Below are positions 1-6,552 of a stretch of DNA of 11,700 nucleotides, piece after piece. A program made the translations under genes and the position numbers. Numbering within the stretch: position 1 is the first letter of the stretch; each line of letters opens with the position of its first letter. The stretch is from Bacteroidales bacterium GP3. Lineage in GTDB: Bacteria; Bacteroidota; Bacteroidia; Bacteroidales; Muribaculaceae. The DNA is taken from positions 1 to 11,700 of the forward strand of contig DAAK01000106.1 in NCBI GenBank assembly GCA_001701075.1. The letters are read 5' to 3'. The notes beneath the pieces were generated by a model, which saw nothing but the letters and a program-made list of their open reading frames with translations, searched no databases and was not told the origin of the DNA.

Positions 1-616
1 AGGCGATGCGGTCGATCATCGCATCGTCTTTGTTTGATTCGGGATGGAATCCGGCTTTCATGTTCATGCCGAAGAATTTGCCGAATGTCTGCCAAAAACC
101 GGCTCTGAAACTTCCAAGGAATGCCTTGACTATGTTGAAGGAGCTTTGGTCTGTCTCCCTGTTGATAAGCTTCAACAGTATTTTACCTTGATTCTTTGTC
201 ATGTGTTTCACTACCGGCTTGTATTGCTCGAAGATGTCCTTCTCCAGACGCTTCAGATGCTTTTCTCGTGTCTTTTCGTCTGGGATTGTAAGAATATATT
301 CATATGTCTCGCAGAGTGTGGCGAAAGCAAGCTTGGCGTATGGTAGGGTCTTGCGCACGTCGCGGACTGTCTTCCAATAATAATCTTCCTGCTTCTTATT
401 CTTGAACTTCATCGGCGGATACACGTGGAAGTCCTTGAAAATTGTCATGCGTACGGAGTCTCCATATTCGTCTACGAAACGGTAGTACCCCTTGACTGGA
501 TTAACCTTGACCTTAATATCTCCTTCGTATTCTGGGATTTCCGGCACGGCGGCACGGCTCCCGAAAGCAACGGCAGCTAATAGCAAAGTCAATGTCAATC
601 TTAGTATAAGTTTCAT
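1..616 (-). CDS. DUF4294 family protein, exported (3' end cut by window edge)
   Basis: Open minus-strand frame starting ATG at 616 and running without a stop off the left edge, giving 205 codons. The N-terminus (MKLILRLTLTLLLAAVAFGS) looks like a signal peptide, cleaved probably near residues 20-23. The middle carries the strongly family-like segments FHVYPPMKFKNKKQEDYYWK (about residues 62-81), DVRKTLPYAKLAF and TYEYILTIP, and a later stretch with KAFLGSFRAGFWQTFGKFFG (about 163-182). I recognise these as the DUF4294 family of Bacteroidota, whose function is unknown. Since family members are usually not much over 220 residues, only the last few residues are probably missing. It lies 24 nt after the WbqC-like gene and is likely the last or a late gene of the dapB-lepB run. 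Confidence 0.85.
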   Translation of the reverse strand, partial: MKLILRLTLTLLLAAVAFGSRAAVPEIPEYEGDIKVKVNPVKGYYRFVDEYGDSVRMTIFKDFHVYPPMKFKNKKQEDYYWKTVRDVRKTLPYAKLAFATLCETYEYILTIPDEKTREKHLKRLEKDIFEQYKPVVKHMTKNQGKILLKLINRETDQSSFNIVKAFLGSFRAGFWQTFGKFFGMNMKAGFHPESNKDDAMIDRIA

Positions 617-640
617 AGTCTTATTACCATAAAGCGCTAT

Positions 641-1165
641 CTATATTAGAAGGAAGATGGAGTCTCGCCCTAACCGGAAGAGTGGTTCGAGGAAGGAGTG
701 ATTCGGATTGATTTTTGATTCTAATCTTTGGCAGATGGCTTCGCATCTTTCAGGATTATCTTTCCTAAGCCCTCTAATATCTTCGATGCTATCTTTATAG
801 CCGACGAAATCCATCATCTTGTCCATAAGGGAAACGTTTAGCTCTGCAAGTTGTTCCGGATAATTATCAATTACGCTAACTATATCAGGGAAAAAATGCT
901 GGAAATATGGCTCACGTCCATATGCGGCCTCGATAGCTCCAAGATGAATCCTTGTCCAGTCGCCGTGGCTCGAGATTTCCAATTCATCTGGCTGAAGGCG
1001 TTTTGCTGAGGAGGATCCTCCTACCACCGGCACTGTCAACACCATCCCCTCCGGGCTGTTCGACTCTATGAGCGTGCGTGTATAGTCACGTGTCTTCAGA
1101 GGTATTGGCGGGATTTTGCCTTGTATCCAAGCCGTCGACGCGAGATATGGAGGAATTATTTCCAT
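641..1165 (-). CDS. WbqC-like family protein
   Basis: A 174-residue protein if started at ATG 1165. A longer frame begins at 1210, but the internal Met is preferred: it is preceded by AAGGA at suitable distance, it opens the conserved region at once (MEIIPPYLAS), and the upstream extension would lie inside lepB. It then overlaps the lepB stop by 10 nt, suggesting translational coupling. Family-like features are LTVPV followed by KR (residues 43-56), ISSHGDWTRIHLGAIEAAYG (64-83) with the Ser-His-Gly and Tyr-Gly pairs, then PYFQHFFPD (86-94) and a C-terminal FLEPLFRLG segment. This matches WbqC-like proteins, found as a conserved gene after lepB in Bacteroidales. Members in O-antigen loci have been linked to glycan synthesis, but this chromosomal type has no established reaction. 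No signal peptide or membrane span is visible, so it is probably cytoplasmic. Confidence 0.82.
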   Translation of the reverse strand: MEIIPPYLASTAWIQGKIPPIPLKTRDYTRTLIESNSPEGMVLTVPVVGGSSSAKRLQPDELEISSHGDWTRIHLGAIEAAYGREPYFQHFFPDIVSVIDNYPEQLAELNVSLMDKMMDFVGYKDSIEDIRGLRKDNPERCEAICQRLESKINPNHSFLEPLFRLGRDSIFLLI

Positions 1166-2586
1166 TTGGAGTCCTTGTCCGGATTGGCATTCCGCAAGAT
1201 GCGATTCCAACGGATTTTGCCGTCAAATAGACCTTTCTCTTCATCGAATGATGCGAGGATGAACATCGGGCTTCCTACGATGTGATCCTCAGGTACGAAT
1301 CCCCAATAGCGGGAGTCGGCAGAACGGTCACGGTTGTCACCTTGCATCCAGTAATAATCCATCTTGAATGTGTAGCGGTCCGTTTCCTCTCCGTTGATGT
1401 AGATTTTGCCATCTTTTACCTGAAGGTCATTCCCCTCGTAGGTGCGGATTGCACGTTCATAGACAGGAAGATTGTGGAGCGTAAGTTTAAGGGTGCTTCC
1501 CTTCTTCGGTATCCATATCTCTCCCATGTCAGGACGTGTCCAGCCATATTCATTGCCAAGTGGGAACATTCCTCCAAGATCGTAGAAGCCTGTCTTTGAT
1601 TCCTTTATCAGCTCTCCGTCTACCTCCGGCCAGCTTTCCACTATGGCTTTGGCTTCTTTTGTAAGAGGCACGTCGTAGAAAATAAATGGAACTCCGTCCA
1701 CTTGTATTGGAGCATTGCCATGATCTTCTTCCCTGACTCCTATTTCCTGCCATTTCTCAGTTGGAATGATTCCCTTGACTGGGATTACATAGTTAAACTG
1801 TACGTTGTCGGCATCTTCGATCGGCTCGCCATTAATATAGATGACGTCGTCCTTTATCTGCAGCCGTTCTCCCGGCAAGCCTATTGTGCGCTTGACGTAG
1901 TTTTCACGGCGGTCGACAGGACGGACCACAACGTCACCAAACATAGCCTTGTTCGCTTCGATGTAAGCCTTAGGATCCTCAATCCCACGGCGTCGCAGCT
2001 CATAGCATATCTGGTAGTAGTCGGGGTTTGGAACCTTTGTGGCTACGGTGTCGCCATTCGGGTAGTTAAACACCACGATGTCGCCACGCTCGATGCTTCT
2101 AAGGCCGGCAAGACGATGGTATTTCAGCTGGGGCTCATCAATATAGCTTTTTGTGTTGATAATCGGCAGCGTATGCTGGGCAAGTGGGAAATGCAGAGGC
2201 GTTTGCGGCACGCGAGGGCCATAGATAGTCTTGTTGACCCATAGATAGTCGCCTACAAGCAGCGACTTCTCAAGTGATGAGGAGGGTATCTTATAGTTCT
2301 GCCCTACAAATGCGAATATGAAATAGACTAAGATCAATGCATAGATGATAGCGTCGAGCCATGAAAAAATGGTTCGAACTGGCTCTTTGGTCTTTTTCCA
2401 CCAGGTCCAAGGAATATACCCTGTTATATATATGTCGATGAGCAGCAACCACAATAGCAACAGCCATGGATTCTGCATCCAGATCACCCAAAGAAAGAAT
2501 ATGAGTGATACTATGCCGAAGCGCACCCAGCGTGTCGGACGCACTTTTTTTAGTCGTTCGCGAAGGTCAGAAATAAAATTGTTCAT
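1156..2586 (-). CDS. lepB: Signal peptidase I (Bacteroidales long form)
   Basis: A 476-residue S26-family serine protease that removes signal peptides from exported proteins at the inner membrane. Hydrophobic spans lie at about residues 23-40, 41-57 and 77-95. The catalytic serine box follows: IPSSSLEKSLLVGD, with Ser104 corresponding to the nucleophile of the PSxSM box (Leu replaces Met, as I recall for Bacteroides relatives). The general base is Lys232 in YVKRTIGLPGE. The C-terminal box GDNRDRSADSRYWGF (about 416-430) matches the E. coli LepB signature closely. Two long stretches, about 130-225 and 255-400, are extra relative to E. coli LepB (about 324 residues); Bacteroidales LepB proteins are usually this long, so I do not regard this as a fusion. 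It sits 49 nt after dapB and overlaps the WbqC-like gene by 10 nt. Confidence 0.97.
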   Translation of the reverse strand: MNNFISDLRERLKKVRPTRWVRFGIVSLIFFLWVIWMQNPWLLLLWLLLIDIYITGYIPWTWWKKTKEPVRTIFSWLDAIIYALILVYFIFAFVGQNYKIPSSSLEKSLLVGDYLWVNKTIYGPRVPQTPLHFPLAQHTLPIINTKSYIDEPQLKYHRLAGLRSIERGDIVVFNYPNGDTVATKVPNPDYYQICYELRRRGIEDPKAYIEANKAMFGDVVVRPVDRRENYVKRTIGLPGERLQIKDDVIYINGEPIEDADNVQFNYVIPVKGIIPTEKWQEIGVREEDHGNAPIQVDGVPFIFYDVPLTKEAKAIVESWPEVDGELIKESKTGFYDLGGMFPLGNEYGWTRPDMGEIWIPKKGSTLKLTLHNLPVYERAIRTYEGNDLQVKDGKIYINGEETDRYTFKMDYYWMQGDNRDRSADSRYWGFVPEDHIVGSPMFILASFDEEKGLFDGKIRWNRILRNANPDKDSKWK

Positions 2587-2635
2587 ACTTAGTATAACGG
2601 AATGCGTAGCCGTTTTATTTTGAGGAGTAATGGAT

Positions 2636-3448
2636 TCAGAACTTAAGCATGTCTTTCATTGTGAAGAATCCTGTCTGCCCGGATCCAATCTTGAGAGGTC
2701 CGACTGAGAATTTCTTACATTTTTCTGCAAGCCATTCGGCAGCAAGTACAGCTCCAAGCGCAAATCCTTCTCTGCTCTTGGCTGAGTGAGAGATTGTGAT
2801 GGTGTCTTGTGGAGAATTCCAGATTACGGTGTGAATTCCCGGCACTTCTCCTTCACGGCGATGGGAGATGAGCAGGGTTTTTGAGTCATTGGTGTTGTCT
2901 GTGTTTTCTATGTTGTCAGCATTCTCGGTGTTCTCATCATTTTCTGCTGGTTCTGCCCACTTATCGACTTTGTTTGAAGTCGCAATGAGTTCCTCGGCAA
3001 TAGTGATGGCAGTGCCCGATGGGTGATCAAGTTTATGAATGTGGTGCACTTCCTCCATTGTCGGGGTATACTGAGGATATCCATTCATAATTCCTGCAAG
3101 ATAGCGGCTCACTGCTTCGAAGATATTGACTCCGATGGAGAAATTAGAGCTATAGAGGAGTGCTCCCTTGCCGCTATCGCATACGGATTTCACTGCGGGA
3201 AGGGAATCAAGCCAACCGGTGGTGCCGCAGACTACAGGGACTCCCGCTGAAAAACAGCGGAGAAGATTGTTGACTGCCGTGTCGGGGCGAGTGAATTCTA
3301 TCGCTACATCCGACTTCCGGAATGCCTTCGAGTCTATGTCTGCTTCATTATCTACATCTATTATGACACTTATCTCGTGTCCTCGATCGCGGGCAATGCG
3401 CTCGATCATATGTCCCATTTTGCCGTAGCCTATTATTGCTATTTTCAT
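2636..3448 (-). CDS. dapB: 4-hydroxy-tetrahydrodipicolinate reductase
   Basis: Catalyses the NAD(P)H-dependent reduction step of the diaminopimelate/lysine pathway in the cytoplasm. The 270-residue protein begins with the Rossmann motif IGYGKMG (residues 6-12), has CGTTGW at 74-79, and carries the catalytic signature EVHHIHKLDHPSGTA (133-147), in which His135 and Lys139 align with the E. coli catalytic His159 and Lys163. SREGFALGAVLAAEWL (225-240) is the conserved C-terminal core. Two segments look unlike standard members: an acidic, Asn/Glu/Asp/Thr-rich low-complexity stretch at about 168-190, and a Lys/Gly-rich stretch at about 242-259 before the terminal FFTMKDML. The catalytic motifs are intact, so the enzyme is probably active. 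An 86-nt gap holding a repeat-hairpin element separates it from the PCMD-like gene upstream. Confidence 0.96.
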   Translation of the reverse strand: MKIAIIGYGKMGHMIERIARDRGHEISVIIDVDNEADIDSKAFRKSDVAIEFTRPDTAVNNLLRCFSAGVPVVCGTTGWLDSLPAVKSVCDSGKGALLYSSNFSIGVNIFEAVSRYLAGIMNGYPQYTPTMEEVHHIHKLDHPSGTAITIAEELIATSNKVDKWAEPAENDENTENADNIENTDNTNDSKTLLISHRREGEVPGIHTVIWNSPQDTITISHSAKSREGFALGAVLAAEWLAEKCKKFSVGPLKIGSGQTGFFTMKDMLKF

Positions 3449-3473
3449 AATATTTGATATTATCAGTATTTTA

Positions 3474-3537
3474 AACCTATAACCTTATAACCCTATAAAC
3501 CTATAACCTTCAACTTTCACATATGAAAGTTGAATTA
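3474..3537. repeat. Repeat-hairpin element, copy 1
   Basis: Read on plus: AACCTAT, AACCTTAT, AACCCTAT, AAACCTAT, AACCTT (3474-3510), followed by a perfect 11-bp inverted repeat (3509-3519 with 3524-3534) around the loop CATA, then TTA, which is the reverse complement of the PCMD-like gene's TAA stop. The hairpin therefore begins at the first base after that stop codon. There is no T-tract after the stem in the minus direction; it runs into AAGGTTATAGG, so it is not a canonical intrinsic terminator. The repeat side ends about 25 nt before the dapB start. Two further copies occur at 9498-9552 and 10785-10842. Confidence 0.85.
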
Positions 3538-4488
3538 GAAGCCAAAATTAATATTGTCGATATAAAGGGTCAATCCTTCAGTTCCTATGAAGGCTTCTCC
3601 GCATGAAGATGAGGCCATCATAAGTACGTGGGTGGGTGTTGCGTCTGCATCATCCCATCCTACTTCGTGCACCGGCACGAGTTTGCCTTTCGAGTTGCGT
3701 GCATAGTATGCCTTGTCGCCGTCAAGAAGTCCCATCCAAGGCTTATAGAATGTCTCTTTGGTGATATCTCCATAGTGGATGGGAAGCTCGTGTTGGCGAG
3801 TCCATGGGATCGACTTGTTGTAGCGTTCTCGTCCTGTGCCTACACGTTTCGCATATATATTGCCGTTTTCATCTTCCCAGCGTCGTTGAAGCAGCACGTA
3901 CACTTCTGCATTATCTCGCCCTTGAAGCGTCTTCTGCTTGCTGAATCCGGTTGATTTAGTGCGGGTGTTCTCTGGAGGCATTACGATTTCGTAGTCATAC
4001 ACGAGGGCTTTGGGACGCTTTGTGTATGGAATACCCATCTCCATTTTGCCATAGGCTCCTTTCGTGGAAGTGACCGGCTCAAATAGCTGGCCGAGGAAGA
4101 TGGAGCCTGCCACCATCACATCCATATTTACTATGCCAAGCGCCTTCACATGTTCCATCTTTGCCTCGCATTTCGCTACTGTGCTTCCTCCGCGTTTGGC
4201 AGGAGAAACTGTCGTCGACGTTTTAACTACTCCGCACACTTTGGCATAAGCGTTTGAGTTTGCCCAGGGAGAGCCTCCGGTGTTCTTATAAGCTTTGTTC
4301 CCGTTGACCGTTGCTGTCGGTGCTATTTCATATAAGGTCTTTCCATTGCCTCCGATAATCTTGGATTCGGTGATATGTCGGGTCACCCAGTTTTCCATAT
4401 CTCCATATTTGATAGGCTCAAGCCTGAGAGCTTGTGCTGTGAATAAGGAAGAGAGACAAATAAAAAGAAGTGAGATAGATTTATTCAT
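3535..4488 (-). CDS. Secreted PCMD-like (putative carbohydrate metabolism domain) protein
   Basis: A 317-residue protein with a signal peptide (MNKSISLLFICLSSLFTAQA, cleavage probably after Ala20). It has no lipobox cysteine in the right place and no later membrane span, so it is probably periplasmic or secreted. The following segment, EPIKYGDMENWVTR, and the C-terminal block PTHVLMMASSSCGEAFIGTE plus LTLYIDNINF (about 285-315) resemble the PCMD family, whose ends typically read as a Ser-Ser-x-x-Gly-x-x-Phe-x-Gly segment followed by a hydrophobic strand with Asp. The family is a beta-sandwich group from Bacteroidota surface proteins with only a putative link to carbohydrate. It starts 3 nt after the TatD-family stop, so the two are probably co-transcribed. 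The assignment rests mainly on the C-terminal motif. Confidence 0.65.
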   Translation of the reverse strand: MNKSISLLFICLSSLFTAQALRLEPIKYGDMENWVTRHITESKIIGGNGKTLYEIAPTATVNGNKAYKNTGGSPWANSNAYAKVCGVVKTSTTVSPAKRGGSTVAKCEAKMEHVKALGIVNMDVMVAGSIFLGQLFEPVTSTKGAYGKMEMGIPYTKRPKALVYDYEIVMPPENTRTKSTGFSKQKTLQGRDNAEVYVLLQRRWEDENGNIYAKRVGTGRERYNKSIPWTRQHELPIHYGDITKETFYKPWMGLLDGDKAYYARNSKGKLVPVHEVGWDDADATPTHVLMMASSSCGEAFIGTEGLTLYIDNINFGF

Positions 4489-4491
4489 ACT

Positions 4492-5151
4492 TTATCTGGA
4501 GGAGATTGAAGTGTAATCGGTTGTTTTGAAGATTTTGCCGTTTTCTATGATGGCCTCGCGCAGGTGTTTTTGTGATGATTCCTCGAGTCTCATAATAATT
4601 GAATCAATTGAGAGTGTGGATTCATCTGTTTCGGCAAGGATTTTGTCGGGGGGTGTGATATCGAGGGCTTCAGGGCTGAATTTTTCACCGAAACTGAGCC
4701 AGCATCCGGCCTTAATATATATTTCGGCTATGGTCGGCTTGTTGCGGAATCCATGTATGACCCATGGTTGTTCGGGATTCAGGTCTTTCTTCATCCCGGT
4801 GATTATGTCGTGGGCTTTGACTGCATGGATGATAAGAGGTTTTTTGAGTCTTTCTGCAAGAAGTGCTTGCTTGCGGAATGCAAGCATCTGTGTAGCAAGT
4901 AGCCCTCCCTTAGATAGATCGATGCCACATTCCCCAATGGCAGCGACAAATGGTGAGGCTGCTGCAGCTACGAGCTCTACCCATATCTCGTCTTTGATTC
5001 GCATATTGTCTGCACAAAAGAGATCAAGATCCCATGGATGAAGACCAACCGACCATAGTTGGGATCCTTGCGCGACGAACCCTATCGGCGATGTCGATAT
5101 GATAGCGGTTGGATCGGGCGCATTGCGGTGTGTATGGCAATCAAGAATCAT
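4492..5151 (-). CDS. TatD family metal-dependent hydrolase
   Basis: A 219-residue cytoplasmic TIM-barrel hydrolase of the TatD family (members are metal-dependent nucleases). The metal ligands are all visible: His6 and His8 in DCHTHR, Glu74 in IGECGID, His109 in IIHAVKAHD, His133 in VIHGFRNKP and Asp176 in AETDES, plus VGLHPW at 35-40. The protein is shorter than the usual 250-265 residues, which appears common among Bacteroidales paralogues. A longer frame opens at 5232, but it would begin inside the terminator of the tRNA gene, and the family alignment starts at the Met at 5151, so that start was chosen. It is the first gene after the tRNA unit; no clear promoter was recognised in the 50 nt before it. 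Confidence 0.88.
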   Translation of the reverse strand: MILDCHTHRNAPDPTAIISTSPIGFVAQGSQLWSVGLHPWDLDLFCADNMRIKDEIWVELVAAAASPFVAAIGECGIDLSKGGLLATQMLAFRKQALLAERLKKPLIIHAVKAHDIITGMKKDLNPEQPWVIHGFRNKPTIAEIYIKAGCWLSFGEKFSPEALDITPPDKILAETDESTLSIDSIIMRLEESSQKHLREAIIENGKIFKTTDYTSISSR

Positions 5152-5200
5152 ATTGGTATAACAATTATAAAAAGAGATTTTCCTTACATTTGATGTAACG

Positions 5201-5242
5201 AAAAAAGAGCAGTATGCGACCGAAGTCAACAATACTGCTCTT
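5201..5242 (-). terminator. Intrinsic terminator of tRNA-Asp
   Basis: On the minus strand an 11-bp perfect stem (AAGAGCAGTAT at 5242-5232 pairing with ATACTGCTCTT at 5215-5205), with a 16-nt loop, runs straight into a T-tract (plus-strand A run 5201-5206). It lies 13 nt after the tRNA end, which fits a Rho-independent terminator separating the tRNA from the TatD-family gene. Confidence 0.9.
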
Positions 5243-5255
5243 CCTCTCTCCTCGG

Positions 5256-5329
5256 CGGTGCGGACGGGACTTGAACCCGCGACCTCCGGCGTGACAGGCC
5301 GGCATTCTAACCAGCTGAACTACCGCACC
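5256..5329 (-). tRNA. tRNA-Asp (anticodon GTC)
   Basis: A full cloverleaf folds on the minus strand: acceptor GGTGCGG/CCGCACC (5329-5323 with 5263-5257), D-stem GTTC/GAAT with one G-U pair, anticodon stem CCGGC/GCCGG around the loop CTGTCAC, five-base variable region, T-stem GCGGG/CCCGT with TTCAAGT loop, and discriminator G at 5256, as expected for tRNA-Asp. The anticodon GTC is at plus positions 5293-5295. The CCA end is not encoded (the next bases read CCG), so it must be added after transcription. It has its own promoter and terminator and appears to be a single-gene unit. Confidence 0.97.
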
Positions 5330-5378
5330 AATTTCCTTTTGTGGAGTTGCTAACAGGTTTTCTTCCCGTTTGCGAGTG

Positions 5379-5410
5379 CAAAATTACAACAAATTTCTCA
5401 TCCGTGCAAA
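5379..5410 (-). promoter_or_regulatory. Bacteroidota-type promoter for tRNA-Asp
   Basis: On the minus strand TTTG (5410-5407) is followed after exactly 20 nt by TAATTTTG (5386-5379). This matches the known Bacteroidota housekeeping promoter, a -33 TTTG and a -7 TAnnTTTG. Transcription would start near 5373, about 44 nt before the mature tRNA 5' end. Confidence 0.8.
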
Positions 5411-5520
5411 TTTTTTTACTATTTTTTTTGAATTATTTTTAGAGACTTGTTGTAACTTGTTATTCTTCATCTATATAAAAATCGTGAATTCTTTCTGTAG
5501 TTATGAGCCGAGACCTAAGT

Positions 5521-6552
5521 TTATGGGGTTGCCAAGGTCTCTTCGAGGAAATCTTTCAGGCTGACGGTGAAAGTTGAGGAGGAGCGGGCTGCCACAACTC
5601 CGGCTCCTGTTGAGACATTGCTGTAGCCCCACATTTGCTCGGCTAATCCGAATTCTGCGAATTCTCCTGAGATGCTTTCAGCGCTTTGCCACCTGTAGTT
5701 CATCCAGTTGTAGTAGCTTTCAGATATTGAATAGAGTGTGAAGACAAAACCGAGATCTAAAAATTTCGGATTCCCGTCCCATTTGCTTATGTTAAAACTG
5801 CAGTTCTCAAATCCTATATGCAAGTCTTTCGTTTTCCCCTCAAACTGCCGGTTGCTAAAGTATAAAGATCTATACTGCTCTCCATAATCCATGACATCAT
5901 CGAAAGCTCCGATAAATTCTGAGAAGAATTGATCCTTACAATAATAGCTTCCCTCATAAAAACCGACCAAAACAGGGTTAGTTTCCCGACGCGTTAAATC
6001 TTGAGGGTCATCTTCTTCATCGGTATATATTAGATCTTTTGGAAAGAAGATATTGTAAATAAGGCTATAATAGCTATTGTTGCCTTTATGGTTGGGGAGT
6101 GTTAAGGTGATAGGAAGATTGAATTTGAAATCTGCAGAGATTCCCCTTTCGTCAGTATCCGCATACGAAAAGTTCTTCACTATGGGTCTGTAAATGAGAT
6201 CCGTAATCTGAGTGGCGTTTGGCACTATGACTTCAGCTTCGGCAGCGCCATATGTATCGCTGTAGGCTTCAATCCTTATTGTGTCTCCCTCAAGTGGTAT
6301 ATAGTCTGTGTCTGTCAGTTGTCCATTCGCATATATTTGGACTGTAGCATCCTTCACTGAATGGTCAAATTCTCCTTTTTCGTCGGTATAGACCCATGTG
6401 CGTGTGACAGAGACTTCAATAGGCTCACCTGCAGTGATTAGCGAATTGAGACATAACATCGGCTTTGTGTCTATGAGAGGCTCGAAGTCCTCATAGCATC
6501 CCGTCAAGAGCAATGGTAGAGATAGTATGATGATTTTTCTTAAAATAGCCAT
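5521..6552 (-). CDS. DUF4249 family outer-membrane-associated lipoprotein
   Basis: A 343-residue protein if started at ATG 6552; a longer frame opens at 6657 but the extra 35 residues are inside the receptor gene and lack a signal sequence. The chosen N-terminus, MAILRKIIILSLPLLLTGC, is a textbook lipoprotein signal with lipobox LTGC and lipidated Cys19. It is followed by YEDFE; acidic residues right after the cysteine resemble the surface-export signal of Bacteroidota lipoproteins (inference). The first domain, with LCLNSLITAGEPIEVSVTRT, looks like the opening of DUF4249, a family of unknown function regularly encoded after TonB receptors of this kind. The start overlaps the end of the receptor gene by 13 nt, implying translational coupling and a joint role, perhaps as a surface partner of the receptor. 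No clear terminator follows the stop at 5521. Confidence 0.85.
   Translation of the reverse strand: MAILRKIIILSLPLLLTGCYEDFEPLIDTKPMLCLNSLITAGEPIEVSVTRTWVYTDEKGEFDHSVKDATVQIYANGQLTDTDYIPLEGDTIRIEAYSDTYGAAEAEVIVPNATQITDLIYRPIVKNFSYADTDERGISADFKFNLPITLTLPNHKGNNSYYSLIYNIFFPKDLIYTDEEDDPQDLTRRETNPVLVGFYEGSYYCKDQFFSEFIGAFDDVMDYGEQYRSLYFSNRQFEGKTKDLHIGFENCSFNISKWDGNPKFLDLGFVFTLYSISESYYNWMNYRWQSAESISGEFAEFGLAEQMWGYSNVSTGAGVVAARSSSTFTVSLKDFLEETLATP

Noticed and set aside
1702..2244. Plus-strand open frame of 180 codons opposite lepB
   Set aside because: Antisense to the well-supported lepB reading frame; its product resembles no family and has no start context.
1156..2586. LepB as a gene fusion because of its extra length
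   Set aside because: Long insertions between the catalytic boxes are usual in Bacteroidales signal peptidases, and the conserved boxes are in normal order.
3474..3510. CRISPR array or telomere-like repeat
   Set aside because: Units are only about 8 nt, directly adjoining and without spacers; the region is internal to a chromosome-like gene order. It is better described as part of the repeat-hairpin element.
3509..3534. Canonical Rho-independent terminator after the PCMD-like gene
   Set aside because: The stem is strong, but the bases after it in the minus direction are AAGGTTATAGG, with no T-tract; the same holds for the copy at 9524-9549.
5152..5232. N-terminal extension of the TatD-family protein to a Met at 5232
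   Set aside because: The extension would be encoded within the tRNA terminator hairpin, and family similarity begins at the Met at 5151.
5330..5520. A gene or terminator in the AT-rich gap between DUF4249 and tRNA-Asp
   Set aside because: Only the tRNA promoter is convincing. A short plus-strand frame here has no family features, and the repeated ACTTGTT near 5444-5460 is too short to interpret.
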